A DNA stretch of 64,000 nucleotides, taken from PCC-6802 sp943367755. GTDB lineage: Bacteria; Cyanobacteriota; Cyanobacteriia; Pseudanabaenales; Pseudanabaenaceae. The first letter of the stretch is position 1. Every line of letters starts with the position of its first letter. This document shows, in pieces, positions 7,406 through 16,307 of this stretch. Location: assembly GCA_943367755.1 (NCBI GenBank), contig CALRKB020000004.1, forward strand, positions 62,001-126,000, written 5' to 3'. The notes under the pieces were generated by a model. That model had not been told where the DNA came from. It ran no database searches and worked only from the letters and a program-made list of their open reading frames with translations. The position numbers and the translations under genes were made by a program.

Positions 7406-8125
7406 ATGACTGACTTACTTATAATCCCGCCGGATGAATATATCTATATTCCACCGAATATCACGCCTCTACCCATCGAAATTGATAGCGACGAGCCACA
7501 ATTGGAAACCGATCGACACCGCGAACAAATTGATACCCTGATTCGCCTACTGAAATGGTACTGGCGAGATCGCCATGACTTTTATGCCACAGGCAATCTA
7601 ACGATTTACTATAGTCAGGACAAAATCAAGAAACGCGACTTTATTGGGCCAGATTTCTTTGTTGTATTAGGAGCCGAAAAAAAAGACCGTCGTAGCTGGG
7701 TAGTATGGCAAGAGGGTGGTAAGTATCCTAACTTAATTGTCGAGATTCTCTCAGAAGGAACCGCAGCGATTGATAAGAAAGCCAAAAAGCAATTTTATCA
7801 AGATATATTTCGCACCCCAGAATATTATTTGTTTGAGCCGTACAAACTGGAATTTGAAGGATATCGCTTAATTGGTGGCAAGTACGTCCCAATAGAGCCA
7901 ACTGCTCAGGGGTATTTATGGAGCGAACAGTTAGATTTATATCTGGGCTTGCATGAAGAGAAACTGCGCTTTTTTACCGCAGGCAACGAACTAGTACTCT
8001 TTCCTGAAGAAGAAGAAAGACAGAGGGCAGAACAAGAGAGGCAACGAGCAGAGCAGGAAAGACTCCTAAGAGAAGATCTGTTATCCCGTCTGCAAGCCAG
8101 AGGCATCGATCTAGATACCCTCTAA
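7406..8125 (+). CDS. Uma2 family (DUF820) putative endonuclease
   Basis: A 239-residue protein with the PD-(D/E)XK-like Uma2 fold that is highly expanded in cyanobacteria. Recognisable segments are YYSQDKIKKRDFIGPDFFVVLG, read across the first strands, then SWVVWQEGGKYPNLIVEILS, where Asp, Glu and Lys are the presumed catalytic residues. The C-terminal 45 residues are a charged coiled coil with repeats RQRAEQERQRAEQE and end in RGIDLDTL. The biological role of the family is not established. The gene stands alone and its 3' end overlaps rbfA by 15 bp in convergent orientation. A second Uma2 gene lies at 61537 with the same type of tail. Confidence 0.88.
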   Translation: MTDLLIIPPDEYIYIPPNITPLPIEIDSDEPQLETDRHREQIDTLIRLLKWYWRDRHDFYATGNLTIYYSQDKIKKRDFIGPDFFVVLGAEKKDRRSWVVWQEGGKYPNLIVEILSEGTAAIDKKAKKQFYQDIFRTPEYYLFEPYKLEFEGYRLIGGKYVPIEPTAQGYLWSEQLDLYLGLHEEKLRFFTAGNELVLFPEEEERQRAEQERQRAEQERLLREDLLSRLQARGIDLDTL

Positions 8126-8509
8126 TTCTTCTTCTGGTTGTGGTTCTTTAGTGGCTCTTTCTTCGCTGAGTTGATTTAGTAGCGAGAGTACTTTGATGCC
8201 GCGTTCAAATGAGCGATCTTCCTCAAATATAATTTCTGGTGTCCGCCGCAGCGATAATCGCTGTCCGATTTCGCGTCGCACATAACCCGTTGCCGCTTCT
8301 AGACCCGCCATCGTCTCAGCTCTAGCTTCTTCAGTACCATAAATACTTACGAAAATGCGGGCGTGTTGTAGATCGCCCGAAACTACTACTTCGGTAACGC
8401 TGGCCATACCAGCACCGACGCGATCGTCTTTAATTTCTAGTAGCAGCATGTTACTAACTTCGCGCTTAATTAATTCTGCTACGCGCGCTATTCTTCGGCT
8501 AGTCGCCAT
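8111..8509 (-). CDS. rbfA: 30S ribosome-binding factor RbfA
   Basis: A 132-residue protein starting at ATG 8509 (MATSRRIARVAELIKREVSN). The longer frame to 8563 adds residues not seen in the family. Motifs SNMLLLEIKDDRVGAGMASVTEV, ARIFVSIYG and LRRTPEIIFEEDRS are typical of RbfA, which binds the 30S subunit during 16S rRNA maturation and cold adaptation. The acidic tail EPQPEEELEGI is variable. The gene converges with the Uma2 gene and shares its upstream region with the small gene at 8708. Confidence 0.95.
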   Translation of the reverse strand: MATSRRIARVAELIKREVSNMLLLEIKDDRVGAGMASVTEVVVSGDLQHARIFVSIYGTEEARAETMAGLEAATGYVRREIGQRLSLRRTPEIIFEEDRSFERGIKVLSLLNQLSEERATKEPQPEEELEGI

Positions 8510-8707
8510 AATCTCTACCTCGGCAATGCAAAAAATATTTCCCAATCCTAGCTCTCCTACCACAGAGAGTGCGATCTTGTATAGAACGTTACAATCTGTT
8601 ATGAAATCAAAGCTATAGTGCTAACACAGGCATATATACTCAACGCTCGCACTTAATCATGCTAGCAGAGCCTGAAACCTACACGAAACGAATAAACGGA
8701 GGATCTG

Positions 8708-8935
8708 ATGATTCAAACTCCAGAAATGCTAAAGCGTGCGATCGAAAAGTTATATATGGATATCACCGAGCCTTTAGATCCCTATGTGGCTCTGTCATTG
8801 ACTAACCTGAGCATCAAGATGGCTGAAACTGCCTACACAATGGGCTTCCAAGATGGCCGGAGTGCTAACCGTAGTACTACTGATTGCGAGCTCTGTCATG
8901 GGGGAGAATGTTTAGGTTTAGGCAAGGTATTTTAG
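8708..8935 (+). CDS. Small conserved-looking protein with a CxxC motif
   Basis: A 75-residue protein. GGAGG at 8698-8702 lies five bases before the ATG, a strong ribosome site. The sequence is mostly helical (MLKRAIEKLYMDITEPLDPY, MAETAYTMGFQDGRSANR) and ends with CELCHGGECLGLG, giving three Cys and a His that could bind a metal. I do not recognise the family. It is followed by a hairpin with a T run at 8978-9022, so it looks like a single-gene transcript. Confidence 0.7.
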   Translation: MIQTPEMLKRAIEKLYMDITEPLDPYVALSLTNLSIKMAETAYTMGFQDGRSANRSTTDCELCHGGECLGLGKVF

Positions 8936-8977
8936 TCTGGTTTCTCAAAATCTCTCAAACTTGGTTGGTGTGAGCAG

Positions 8978-9022
8978 CCCCACTAGTACGGCATTCCAAA
9001 TTTAGCTGGCAGTGGGGTTTTT
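8978..9022 (+). terminator. Intrinsic terminator after the 75-residue gene
   Basis: CCCCACT (8978-8984) pairs with AGTGGGG (9011-9017) and is followed by TTTTT (9018-9022). The loop of 26 bases is long, so the stem may include further weak pairs. Confidence 0.6.
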
Positions 9023-9087
9023 GCTGGAGTGAATATGGCATCGGATTGACCTAATACACTTCTAGCTATTAGTCTAGCCTATTCGCT

Positions 9088-9381
9088 TCATAGCGATGAC
9101 TCATAATGATGACAAGACTGGCAAGGCCCTGCTGGATTAACGGCACAGCGTACATGGGCAGAGCGCGCATTGAAACGACAGCTAAAGTCTCCGATCGCAA
9201 AACCAATTCCTTCAACGTAATGAGTATCGCTAGGTAATAATTGTCGGCGCGTTCTTGATAGGGCAACTTCCGCCGCCGCAGATCTCAATCTAGTCTCGGT
9301 CTGAATGCCCAGGCGTCGCATTGCCCAGATCGAGAATATTGTTGGCAAGAGCCCGAACACAATAACTAAAAATATCTCCAT
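9088..9381 (-). CDS. DUF6464 family protein
   Basis: A 97-residue cyanobacterial protein. It begins with a membrane segment, MEIFLVIVFGLLPTIFSIWAM, continues with a charged linker, and ends with IGDFSCRFNARSAHVRCAVNP and GPCQSCHHYE. The Cys/His pattern SCRFNARS..RCAVNP.GPC..C.HYE is the hallmark of DUF6464 and suggests metal binding. Function is unknown. It lies 33 bp downstream of the DUF751 gene on the same strand and they may be cotranscribed. Confidence 0.8.
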   Translation of the reverse strand: MEIFLVIVFGLLPTIFSIWAMRRLGIQTETRLRSAAAEVALSRTRRQLLPSDTHYVEGIGFAIGDFSCRFNARSAHVRCAVNPAGPCQSCHHYESSL

Positions 9382-9414
9382 AAACTTTAAACTGTCAGAA
9401 TTGCGGCAGAAATT

Positions 9415-9618
9415 TTAGATGGGGTCTAAGCCCAACATGCCACGCAGAATCAGCGATATACCAATGAAGCTACCAATAAATGCCGTAACTAACGCGATCG
9501 CTGTTATGGGGTTCTTAAACATAGGGATGAGAGGCTTTAGGGCAAAGAACAAAATCCCTAGCACAATTGAGATCAAGTAGCGGGGATAGCGACCAACATT
9601 TTCCAGAAAATCTTTCAT
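9415..9618 (-). CDS. DUF751 family protein (Ycf33)
   Basis: A 67-residue membrane protein with two hydrophobic segments (YLISIVLGILFFAL and ITAIALVTAFIGSFIGISL). The order MKDFLENVGRYPRYLIS, then PLIPMFKNPITAIAL, then LRGMLGLDPI matches the cyanobacterial/plastid Ycf33 family (DUF751). Function is unknown, probably thylakoid or plasma membrane. It is the upstream gene of a short pair with the DUF6464 gene. Confidence 0.85.
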   Translation of the reverse strand: MKDFLENVGRYPRYLISIVLGILFFALKPLIPMFKNPITAIALVTAFIGSFIGISLILRGMLGLDPI

Positions 9619-9802
9619 GACTAACGCAGGTTATTAAAATTTTGATATTTTCTATCGCTAATTTAGCATTACCCAATCCCCCGCACCCCAATCCAGAAGA
9701 TTTTCATAAAGAAATAGTTAAAATTCCGTAGCTAAATTTGATCTTTAAGTGCCAAGCTTGGGTGAAAATAATAGTCAAGATAAAAACTTAGGTACCCTGA
9801 TT

Positions 9803-11797
9803 ATGGCTGTTGCTACCCAAACATTAGAACAACTCTGCATAAATTCAATCCGCTTTTTGTCCATAGACGCAGTAGAAAAAGCCAAGTCTGGACACCCAGG
9901 GTTGCCAATGGGAGCGGCTCCAATGGCTTTTGTGCTTTGGGATCAGTTCCTCAAGTTCAACCCAAAAAATCCTAAATGGGTCGATCGCGATCGCTTTGTC
10001 CTATCAGCCGGTCATGGTTGCATGCTGCAATACTCGATGTTGCACTTAACTGGTTATGACAGTGTTTCTCTAGATGATATTAAGCAATTCCGCCAATGGG
10101 GTAGTAAGACTCCTGGTCACCCCGAGAACTTTGAAACCGAAGGCGTAGAAGTCACCACAGGCCCTCTCGGTCAAGGTGTGGGTAATGCAGTTGGCTTAGC
10201 GATCGCCGAGGCTCATCTTGCTGCTCGTTTCAACAAGCCCGGTCACAATATCGTCGATCACTACACATACGTGATTCTGGGCGATGGCTGCAACATGGAA
10301 GGTGTAGCATCCGAAGCTGCATCGCTTGGAGGGCACCTCAAGCTAGGTAAGCTGATCATGCTGTATGACAGCAACAGTATTTCCATTGATGGCAGCACCG
10401 ATCTAGCTTTCACCGAAGATGTAGGTAAGCGCTACGAAGCCTATGGTTGGCACGTTCAGCATGTTGCCAATGGCAATGACGACCTCGATAGTATTGCCCG
10501 TGCGATCGCTGAAGCCAAAAAAGTTACTGATAAGCCCAGCTTGCTAGTTGTTACCACCGTGATTGGTTACGGCTCGCCCAACAAAGCTGGCACCGCAGGC
10601 GTTCATGGTGCGGCGTTAGGTGGTGATGAGGTAACCGCCACCCGCAATAATCTGGGTTGGGAATACGAGCCATTTGTGATTCCTGAAGATGCACTCAAGC
10701 GTTTCAGAAAGGCGATCGATAAAGGTGCGGAAGCTGAAGCTGAGTGGAATCAGCGTTTTGCCGCCTACGAAAAAGCCTATCCCACTGAAGCCGCTGAATT
10801 TAAGCGCGTGATGGCTGGAGAATTGCCAGAAGGTTGGCAGAAGGCGTTGGAACCTGTTACTCAAAAAGAAACCTCTACTCGTCTATTGTCCGAGGCGTGC
10901 TTGAATGCGCTTTCCCCTGTCCTACCTGAGTTTCTTGGTGGTTCGGCTGACTTGGCCCACTCCAACATGACCTATGTCAAGGGTATTCCTGACTTCCAAG
11001 CTGGTTCTTACGAAGGACGCAACTTCCGCTTTGGAGTGCGCGAGCATGGCATGGGTGCGATTATGAACGGTATGGCGTTGCATGGTGGATTGATTCCTTA
11101 CGGCGCAACCTTCTTAGTGTTTGCTGACTATATGCGCGGCGCAATTCGCTTGTCGGCATTGTCACAAGTAGGCGCAATTTACATCATGACGCATGACTCG
11201 ATCATGCTAGGTGAAGATGGTCCTACCCACCAACCGGTTGAAACCCTTGCTTCACTGCGTGTAATTCCAGATTTATTGGTTTTACGTCCTGCGGATGCTA
11301 ATGAAACTGTGGGAGCTTATGAAATCGCGATCGCGAACCGCAAGCGTCCTTCTCTGCTTGCCTTTACCCGTCAGAATGTCAAAAACCTGACTGGCACATC
11401 GGTTGCAGGCGTAGCAAAAGGCGGCTATGTCGTTGTTGATGCTGCAAATCCTGAGCTAATCATCATTGCTACTGGTTCTGAGCTAGAGTTGGCTACCAAG
11501 GCAGCCGCCACCCTAACAGCCGAAGGCAAAGCTGTGCGTGTAGTTTCGCTCCCTTGCTGGGAACTATTTGAAGAACAAACCCAGGAATACAAGGATTCTG
11601 TTCTGCCTACCTCAGTGAAGAAGCGCGTTTCTGTAGAAGCTGGCTCGACGATGGGTTGGCATAAATACGTTGGTTCTGAAGGTGCGGTGATCGGCATCGA
11701 CACTTATGGTGCATCTGCACCTGGGCCTACCTGCTATGAGAAGTTTGGTTTCACAGTTGATAACGTCTTGGCACATTGCCGCAAAGTTCTTGGTTAA
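9803..11797 (+). CDS. tktA: Transketolase
   Basis: A 664-residue enzyme that transfers two-carbon units with thiamine diphosphate in the Calvin and pentose phosphate cycles. The ATG at 9803 gives the usual cyanobacterial N-terminus MAVATQTLEQLCINSIRFLS; an upstream start would add 18 unusual residues. Motifs are AKSGHPGLPMGAAPMAFVLW, the ThDP/Mg site GDGCNMEGVASEAASLGG with YDSNSISIDG, the pyrimidine domain FRFGVREHGMGAIMNG, and HDSIMLGEDGPTHQPVE. Length fits the family (about 665-670). It is followed by a strong terminator and is monocistronic. Confidence 0.97.
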   Translation: MAVATQTLEQLCINSIRFLSIDAVEKAKSGHPGLPMGAAPMAFVLWDQFLKFNPKNPKWVDRDRFVLSAGHGCMLQYSMLHLTGYDSVSLDDIKQFRQWGSKTPGHPENFETEGVEVTTGPLGQGVGNAVGLAIAEAHLAARFNKPGHNIVDHYTYVILGDGCNMEGVASEAASLGGHLKLGKLIMLYDSNSISIDGSTDLAFTEDVGKRYEAYGWHVQHVANGNDDLDSIARAIAEAKKVTDKPSLLVVTTVIGYGSPNKAGTAGVHGAALGGDEVTATRNNLGWEYEPFVIPEDALKRFRKAIDKGAEAEAEWNQRFAAYEKAYPTEAAEFKRVMAGELPEGWQKALEPVTQKETSTRLLSEACLNALSPVLPEFLGGSADLAHSNMTYVKGIPDFQAGSYEGRNFRFGVREHGMGAIMNGMALHGGLIPYGATFLVFADYMRGAIRLSALSQVGAIYIMTHDSIMLGEDGPTHQPVETLASLRVIPDLLVLRPADANETVGAYEIAIANRKRPSLLAFTRQNVKNLTGTSVAGVAKGGYVVVDAANPELIIIATGSELELATKAAATLTAEGKAVRVVSLPCWELFEEQTQEYKDSVLPTSVKKRVSVEAGSTMGWHKYVGSEGAVIGIDTYGASAPGPTCYEKFGFTVDNVLAHCRKVLG

Positions 11798-11824
11798 TTT
11801 GTCAGTAGATTAACAATCAACAGG

Positions 11825-11846
11825 GGGTGGCGAAAGCCACCCTTTT
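11825..11846 (+). terminator. Intrinsic terminator of transketolase gene
   Basis: GGGTGGC-GAAA-GCCACCC forms a perfect 7-bp stem with a stable GNRA-like loop, followed by TTTT, 28 bp after the stop. Confidence 0.9.
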
Positions 11847-11911
11847 CTATTTGCCAATGGCTTGACTTTTTCTTGGCAAAACAGTATCTACATACAGCCC
11901 ATCACAGACTA

Positions 11912-12901
11912 CTAGTGAGTTGCTAAAAATGCCTTTACTTGGGCATCGGTAGGTTGAGGCGCGATCGCACCCAAACCCGTTGTGGTGATTGCTCCTACCG
12001 CTGAGGCATAGGCAACAATCCGAGCGACTAAATCAGGATCGTTGAGTTGTGAGAGGGGATACTGGCAAAGCTGATGCGTAAATCCGGCTAAAAAGCTATC
12101 CCCCGCACCTGTAGTATCTTGGGCTTGCACCTTAAAAGCAGGATATTCACCCTGGTGTTCGCCAAGATAGTAGTGACAGCCAAATTCTCCATTTGTGACG
12201 ATCACTCCTTCCAAGTGACTGTGCTGCTGGGCGATCGCGTATGGGTTGGTTGTCTGAAATAGCCACTCTGCTTCCTCTGCCGATACTTTGAGAAAGTCGG
12301 TATGCTCTAGTAAGTTGCGAATCTGATGGGGAGCGATCGCCTCATCGTGCCAAAACATCGGTCGCCAGTTGATATCCACCACAACTCTCACGTAGTAATT
12401 CTCAGCTAGCTGCAAAGCCCTCTGCACTGCCCGTGCTGCGATCGGATCGGCAAGACATAGCGTCCCAAGCACAAGGAAATTTGCCTCAGCAAAGAGCGAC
12501 TCTGGCAGTTTATCTGCGTCCAGGAGTGTATCCGCAAAGACTGGTTCTATTCCACCTTCCACACCGCTGACCCCAGGACTGGAGAATTTAGCAAAGGTGC
12601 GATCGCCATTTGCTAATCGTGTTACGTATACCTGGCGAGTTGGCGCAGTGGGATGCACCTGTACTCCAGTAGTATCAACACCAGTATCTTGCAGTAATTT
12701 TACGAGGTTAATTCCTACCTCATCGTGCCCCACACACCCAATAAATCCTGAGGAAGTACCAAGCTTAGCTAGACCGCAAGCAACATTGGCGGGCGCGCCA
12801 CCTGGATAGGCAGTCCAGGATTTTACTTGGTCGTAGCTTGCACCAACTTCCGTGGCAATTTGGTCGACGAGGACTTCACCCAGACACAATACTTGTGACA
12901 T
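11912..12901 (-). CDS. PfkB family carbohydrate kinase, probable fructokinase
   Basis: A 329-residue sugar kinase. The PfkB signatures are GGAPANVACGLAKLG near the N-terminus and DTTGAGDSFLAGF near residue 265, where Asp is the catalytic base and GAGD forms the anion hole. MSQVLCLGEVLVDQIA is the usual start. The sequence most resembles fructokinases, which phosphorylate fructose released from sucrose, but ribokinase-type specificity cannot be excluded. It lies 21 bp downstream of the proline-rich lipoprotein gene on the same strand, so they may be cotranscribed although no functional link is evident. Confidence 0.88.
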   Translation of the reverse strand: MSQVLCLGEVLVDQIATEVGASYDQVKSWTAYPGGAPANVACGLAKLGTSSGFIGCVGHDEVGINLVKLLQDTGVDTTGVQVHPTAPTRQVYVTRLANGDRTFAKFSSPGVSGVEGGIEPVFADTLLDADKLPESLFAEANFLVLGTLCLADPIAARAVQRALQLAENYYVRVVVDINWRPMFWHDEAIAPHQIRNLLEHTDFLKVSAEEAEWLFQTTNPYAIAQQHSHLEGVIVTNGEFGCHYYLGEHQGEYPAFKVQAQDTTGAGDSFLAGFTHQLCQYPLSQLNDPDLVARIVAYASAVGAITTTGLGAIAPQPTDAQVKAFLATH

Positions 12902-12922
12902 AGATTCTATAGGAAGCTGAGT

Positions 12923-15343
12923 TTACAGAGATTCAGGGCTAGAGATTACCCCTACTGGCTTGGGTGAGCTATCTTTACCTTTGCTCCCTTCTTCATTTTG
13001 GCGAAGCTGGCGCAGACGTTCCTTCCAGTTTATTGGTGTAGGAGCAGTTTTAGTAGCTTCGGATTTAGTTTCCTCTTTAGGTGCCATTTCAGAGGCTGGA
13101 GCTTGTTTTGGGGGTGCAGATGTTGGTGCTGGCAGATCGGTTGTGACCGCAGGTTTAGGGGTATTTTCTTCTACTTGCTTAGGCACAGTTTTTGATGGTG
13201 CTGACTTAGGAGCTACTTTCTCCTTGAAGCGATCGAACATCTTTTGGAAGGATGGGCGATTAACTGCGGGATGCGTACCGCCGCTCTTCACTTCAGCTTT
13301 TGGTTGAGCTGGAGCAGGACTGACTTTATGCTCTACTTTAATTGCTGGAGCTAATTCCTTGGGTGTTGTAGCTTCTGGTTTAGGTGCAGTGGATTTCTCG
13401 ACTGGTTCGATTGCAGGGGAAGGAGTAGTTACTTTAGGAGCAATTTTTTCTACCTGCTTAGGAACTACTTTCTCCTTGAAGCGATCGAACATCTTTTGGA
13501 AGGATGGGCGATCATTCTTCGCTTCAGCTTTTGGTTTAGCTGGAGCAGGATTGACTTTGGGCTCTATTTTGATTGCTGGAGCTAATTCCTTGGGTGTTGT
13601 AGCTTCTGGTTTAGGTGCAGATTTCTCGACTGGTTCGATTGCAGGGGCAGGTGTAGTTACTTTAGGAGCAATTTTTTCTACCTGCTTAGGAGCTACTTTC
13701 TCCTTGAAGCGATCGAACATCTTTTGGAAGGATGGGCGGTCGCTTTTCTCTTTAGCCTTTTCTTTTGGTCGAGCTGAAACAGGCTTGGCCTTTGGCTCTA
13801 CCTTGGTTACTGGGGCTGGGCTCTGGGGTGCTGTGGTAGCTGCTGGTTGGGGTGCAGATTTCTCCTCTACTTTAATGGCAGGTGGAGCGGTAGGTGGCTG
13901 GGGAGCGATCTTCTCTACCTGTCTAGGCTCAATTTTTGGTGGTGCGGGCTTAGGAGCTACTTTCTCCTTGAAGCGATCGAACATCTTTTGGAAAGATGGA
14001 CGGTCGCTTGCCTCTTTAGCCTTTTCTTGCTTTGGTTCGGCAAGTTTTGGCGCTACGATTCTAGGTGCAGGTTGCGGACTAACAACTACAGGAGGTTTCT
14101 CCGGGATTTTATTAACGGGGATTGGTGCAACTTCGGGCTGCTTAATTACAGGTACAGGGACTGGTGCGACAGGTACAGGGATGGGCACAAACAACGGTTT
14201 GGGCTTGGTTTCGGACTTAGCTTCTGATTTAGTTGCTGGTAGTGATGGTTGTATTGGTTCTACAGGAATACTGGTGGCCGATGGCTGTGGCTGAATGGGG
14301 ACTAATGGCTGCGTTGGTGCTACTGGCTCCGGCTTTGCCACCTGAGGAATAACGGGTGCTGTTGGTTCCGCAGTGACTGGAGGCGTGGGTTCTGCGGTAG
14401 GTACTGGGGCCGACTCAGATGGGGCAATATAATTGAGCTCGACGATTTTATCTACATCGGCAATCTTTTCACCCCGCATCAAGCGTGCTAGCGCATCTTG
14501 CCCACCTGGTTGATAGTCGATTAGATGAACGGTGCTGTTGAATTGATTCGCCACTAGATTCCCAGCGCGATCGAGGAATTCCAGCCTTACCCAGTTCTTC
14601 CCAGGTTTAAAGCCTTTAAGATAAAGGGGTTGCCAATTTTCCATCAAGAAGCTTTGACCGTTAACAGTGGCGCGAATCTGCCAATCACTAATATCGCTAT
14701 CCTCTAGAGCCGCAATATGAAGTGGTGCATTCCTGAGATAAAAGTCCAGTAGGATCGGCTCGGCACCGTAAGTACCTACGGGACGGCTGTAGGTCAGCAA
14801 TGGTAATTGTGGATTAGGCGTGTTCTCGCCAGTTTTGGCATAAACGTGAAATGTTACCTGGGCATAAGCACCTTCATTCTTAAAGCTTTCGTGCCAGGGT
14901 CTGGAAGCAAAAGCTCGGATTGTGTGGGTGCCAGGTGTGAGGCTATCAAAGGTTAGAGACTCACTGAGATTATAGAGAGGCTTATATTCTTGCCCATCTA
15001 AGATCACATGTACGTGCGGCCCTAAGCCCAGGCTACTTTTAAATACTGGCAGGTCTGTGACACTGAGTTGTACCGTAACCTTGTCTTCCTGGATAATCGT
15101 GTCGGGCTGGGGACTAACAATTGTTAGCTGTGGCTCGTAGCGATCGAAGGTCTGGTTAAGGCGCTGAATTTCTGACGGTGGTGAGACTTCGGAAATCGTG
15201 GCAGTCTCTATCTTCTTCGCTTTGCTTGCTTTGCCAGCAACAGGGCGATCGCCACCGCAGGCGGTAAGGCAGAACATCAGCACGATCGCCATTGCTAGTC
15301 CGATGAGTCGATGCCAGACGGGTAATTTCCGATCTTGATTCAT
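12923..15343 (-). CDS. Proline-rich repeat lipoprotein
   Basis: About 806 residues starting at ATG 15343 (MNQDRKLPVWHRLIGLAMAI). A lipobox MFCLTAC predicts a lipid-anchored periplasmic or surface protein. Residues about 60-290 form a beta-rich domain conserved in look (LTIVSPQPDTIIQEDKVTV, GPHVHVILDGQEYKPLYN, GTHTIRAFASRPWHES, LYLKGFKPGKNWVRLEF). The rest is Pro/Lys/Ala/Glu-rich linker carrying four copies of a basic helix RPSFQKMFDRFKEKV. Near-identical DNA in the repeats shows recent duplication. One copy contains an inserted GGTHPAVN segment. I do not recognise a function; the helix could bind an anionic partner such as membrane, DNA or another protein. Confidence 0.85.
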   Translation of the reverse strand: MNQDRKLPVWHRLIGLAMAIVLMFCLTACGGDRPVAGKASKAKKIETATISEVSPPSEIQRLNQTFDRYEPQLTIVSPQPDTIIQEDKVTVQLSVTDLPVFKSSLGLGPHVHVILDGQEYKPLYNLSESLTFDSLTPGTHTIRAFASRPWHESFKNEGAYAQVTFHVYAKTGENTPNPQLPLLTYSRPVGTYGAEPILLDFYLRNAPLHIAALEDSDISDWQIRATVNGQSFLMENWQPLYLKGFKPGKNWVRLEFLDRAGNLVANQFNSTVHLIDYQPGGQDALARLMRGEKIADVDKIVELNYIAPSESAPVPTAEPTPPVTAEPTAPVIPQVAKPEPVAPTQPLVPIQPQPSATSIPVEPIQPSLPATKSEAKSETKPKPLFVPIPVPVAPVPVPVIKQPEVAPIPVNKIPEKPPVVVSPQPAPRIVAPKLAEPKQEKAKEASDRPSFQKMFDRFKEKVAPKPAPPKIEPRQVEKIAPQPPTAPPAIKVEEKSAPQPAATTAPQSPAPVTKVEPKAKPVSARPKEKAKEKSDRPSFQKMFDRFKEKVAPKQVEKIAPKVTTPAPAIEPVEKSAPKPEATTPKELAPAIKIEPKVNPAPAKPKAEAKNDRPSFQKMFDRFKEKVVPKQVEKIAPKVTTPSPAIEPVEKSTAPKPEATTPKELAPAIKVEHKVSPAPAQPKAEVKSGGTHPAVNRPSFQKMFDRFKEKVAPKSAPSKTVPKQVEENTPKPAVTTDLPAPTSAPPKQAPASEMAPKEETKSEATKTAPTPINWKERLRQLRQNEEGSKGKDSSPKPVGVISSPESL
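13211..14000 (-). repeat. Four near-identical coding repeats (FQKMFDRFKEKV units)
   Basis: Copies of about 48 bp at 13211-13258, 13463-13510, 13691-13738 and 13953-14000 encode the same RPSFQKMFDRFKEKV helix. The longer units around the second and third copies, including VEKIAPKVTTP and EATTPKELAPAI, are also almost identical, with spacings of 252, 228 and 262 bp. Each copy contains AAGCGATCGAAC on the plus strand. Confidence 0.85.
13251..13282 (-). repeat. Second copy of the in-frame REP-like element
   Basis: On the minus strand it begins GGCGGTACGCATCCC and ends AATCGCCCATC, 29 of 32 bases identical to 5316-5347. The other three repeats of this gene read K-(S/N/A)-D-RPSF at this site, whereas this one reads KSGGTHPAVNRPSF, so 21 bp were added without changing the frame. 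GCGG and CCGC inside it can form a small hairpin. Confidence 0.75.
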
Positions 15344-15477
15344 TTTTTGTTTCGCGATCGCCCACATAAAATTTAGTTCGAAATTTTACAATCTACATAC
15401 CGCAATATACCGAAAAACGACTCAAGACCAACTAAAATATCGAGAATGTTGCAAAAACAGTTGAACGAGTAAAGATT

Positions 15478-16239
15478 ATGACCATGACAAATCGGTTGCC
15501 CAGTCAGTTACAGAGCGCTTTTAACAGTCGTCGGGCTCTAAAAATTATTAGTGGTTTGCAAAACTTTAACTTTGAGTCGGTGGCGATGGTAGTACGTGCC
15601 GCTGAGTTGGGTGGAGCTACATTTGTCGATATTGCAGCTGATGCGGGCTTGATCGATCTAGCTAAGAGCATTACCAGCTTGCCTATTTGCGTTTCTGCGG
15701 TAGAACCCAGCAAACTAGCTGAGGCCGTTGCCAGTGGGGCAGATCTGGTAGAAATCGGTAACTATGACAAGTTTTATGCTGAAGGACGCATATTTACAGA
15801 GTCAGAAGTAATTGAGCTAACCAAATCCACCAGAGCCTTTCTGCCCAACACCGCCCTGTCCGTAACCGTACCCCACACCTTACCTTTGGATCGGCAGGTA
15901 ATTTTAGCCGAGCAACTTGTCGCCCTCGGTGCTGACATTATTCAAACTGAAGGTGGTACTAGCAGCGCTCCTACCCATGCGGGTGTGTTGGGCTTAATCG
16001 AGAAGGCCGCTCCAACTCTAGCTGCTGCCTATGAAATTAGCCGTGCCGTTTCTGTCCCCGTTCTATGTGCTTCTGGCTTGTCTAGCGTTACTGCTCCAAT
16101 GGCGATCGCCGCTGGTGCATCTGGTATTGGCGTTGGTACTGCCGTCAATCAATTAAAAGATGAAATCGCTGCGATCGCTGTAGTTCGTAGTCTGAGAGAG
16201 TCTTTAACTGGATCTCGGCATGTAATAGTTAACTTTTAG
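15478..16239 (+). CDS. DUF561 family protein (Ycf23)
   Basis: A 253-residue TIM-barrel-like protein found in cyanobacteria and red-algal plastids. Segments ALKIISGLQNFNFESVAMVV, GATFVDIAADAGLIDLAKS, ADLVEIGNYDKFYAEGR, DIIQTEGGTSSAPTHAGVLG and VPVLCASGLSSVTAPMAIAAG match the family. Function is unknown; the fold suggests a phosphate-containing substrate. ATG 15478 and ATG 15484 are both possible starts. It is divergent from the proline-rich lipoprotein gene and followed by a long hairpin. Confidence 0.9.
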   Translation: MTMTNRLPSQLQSAFNSRRALKIISGLQNFNFESVAMVVRAAELGGATFVDIAADAGLIDLAKSITSLPICVSAVEPSKLAEAVASGADLVEIGNYDKFYAEGRIFTESEVIELTKSTRAFLPNTALSVTVPHTLPLDRQVILAEQLVALGADIIQTEGGTSSAPTHAGVLGLIEKAAPTLAAAYEISRAVSVPVLCASGLSSVTAPMAIAAGASGIGVGTAVNQLKDEIAAIAVVRSLRESLTGSRHVIVNF

Positions 16240-16307
16240 TTGAGATCGAGTATTGAGCTAATTTTCAAAGTTAGCACTGCTCCCAACCTAAAAGATTTTG
16301 CCAATTC

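Noticed and set aside
13359..14294. Long plus-strand ORF of 311 codons opposite the lipoprotein gene
   Set aside because: It mirrors the low-complexity repeats of the minus-strand gene, has a Gly/Ser/Ala-rich improbable composition and no family motifs. The minus strand has a lipobox, linkers and conserved-looking domains.
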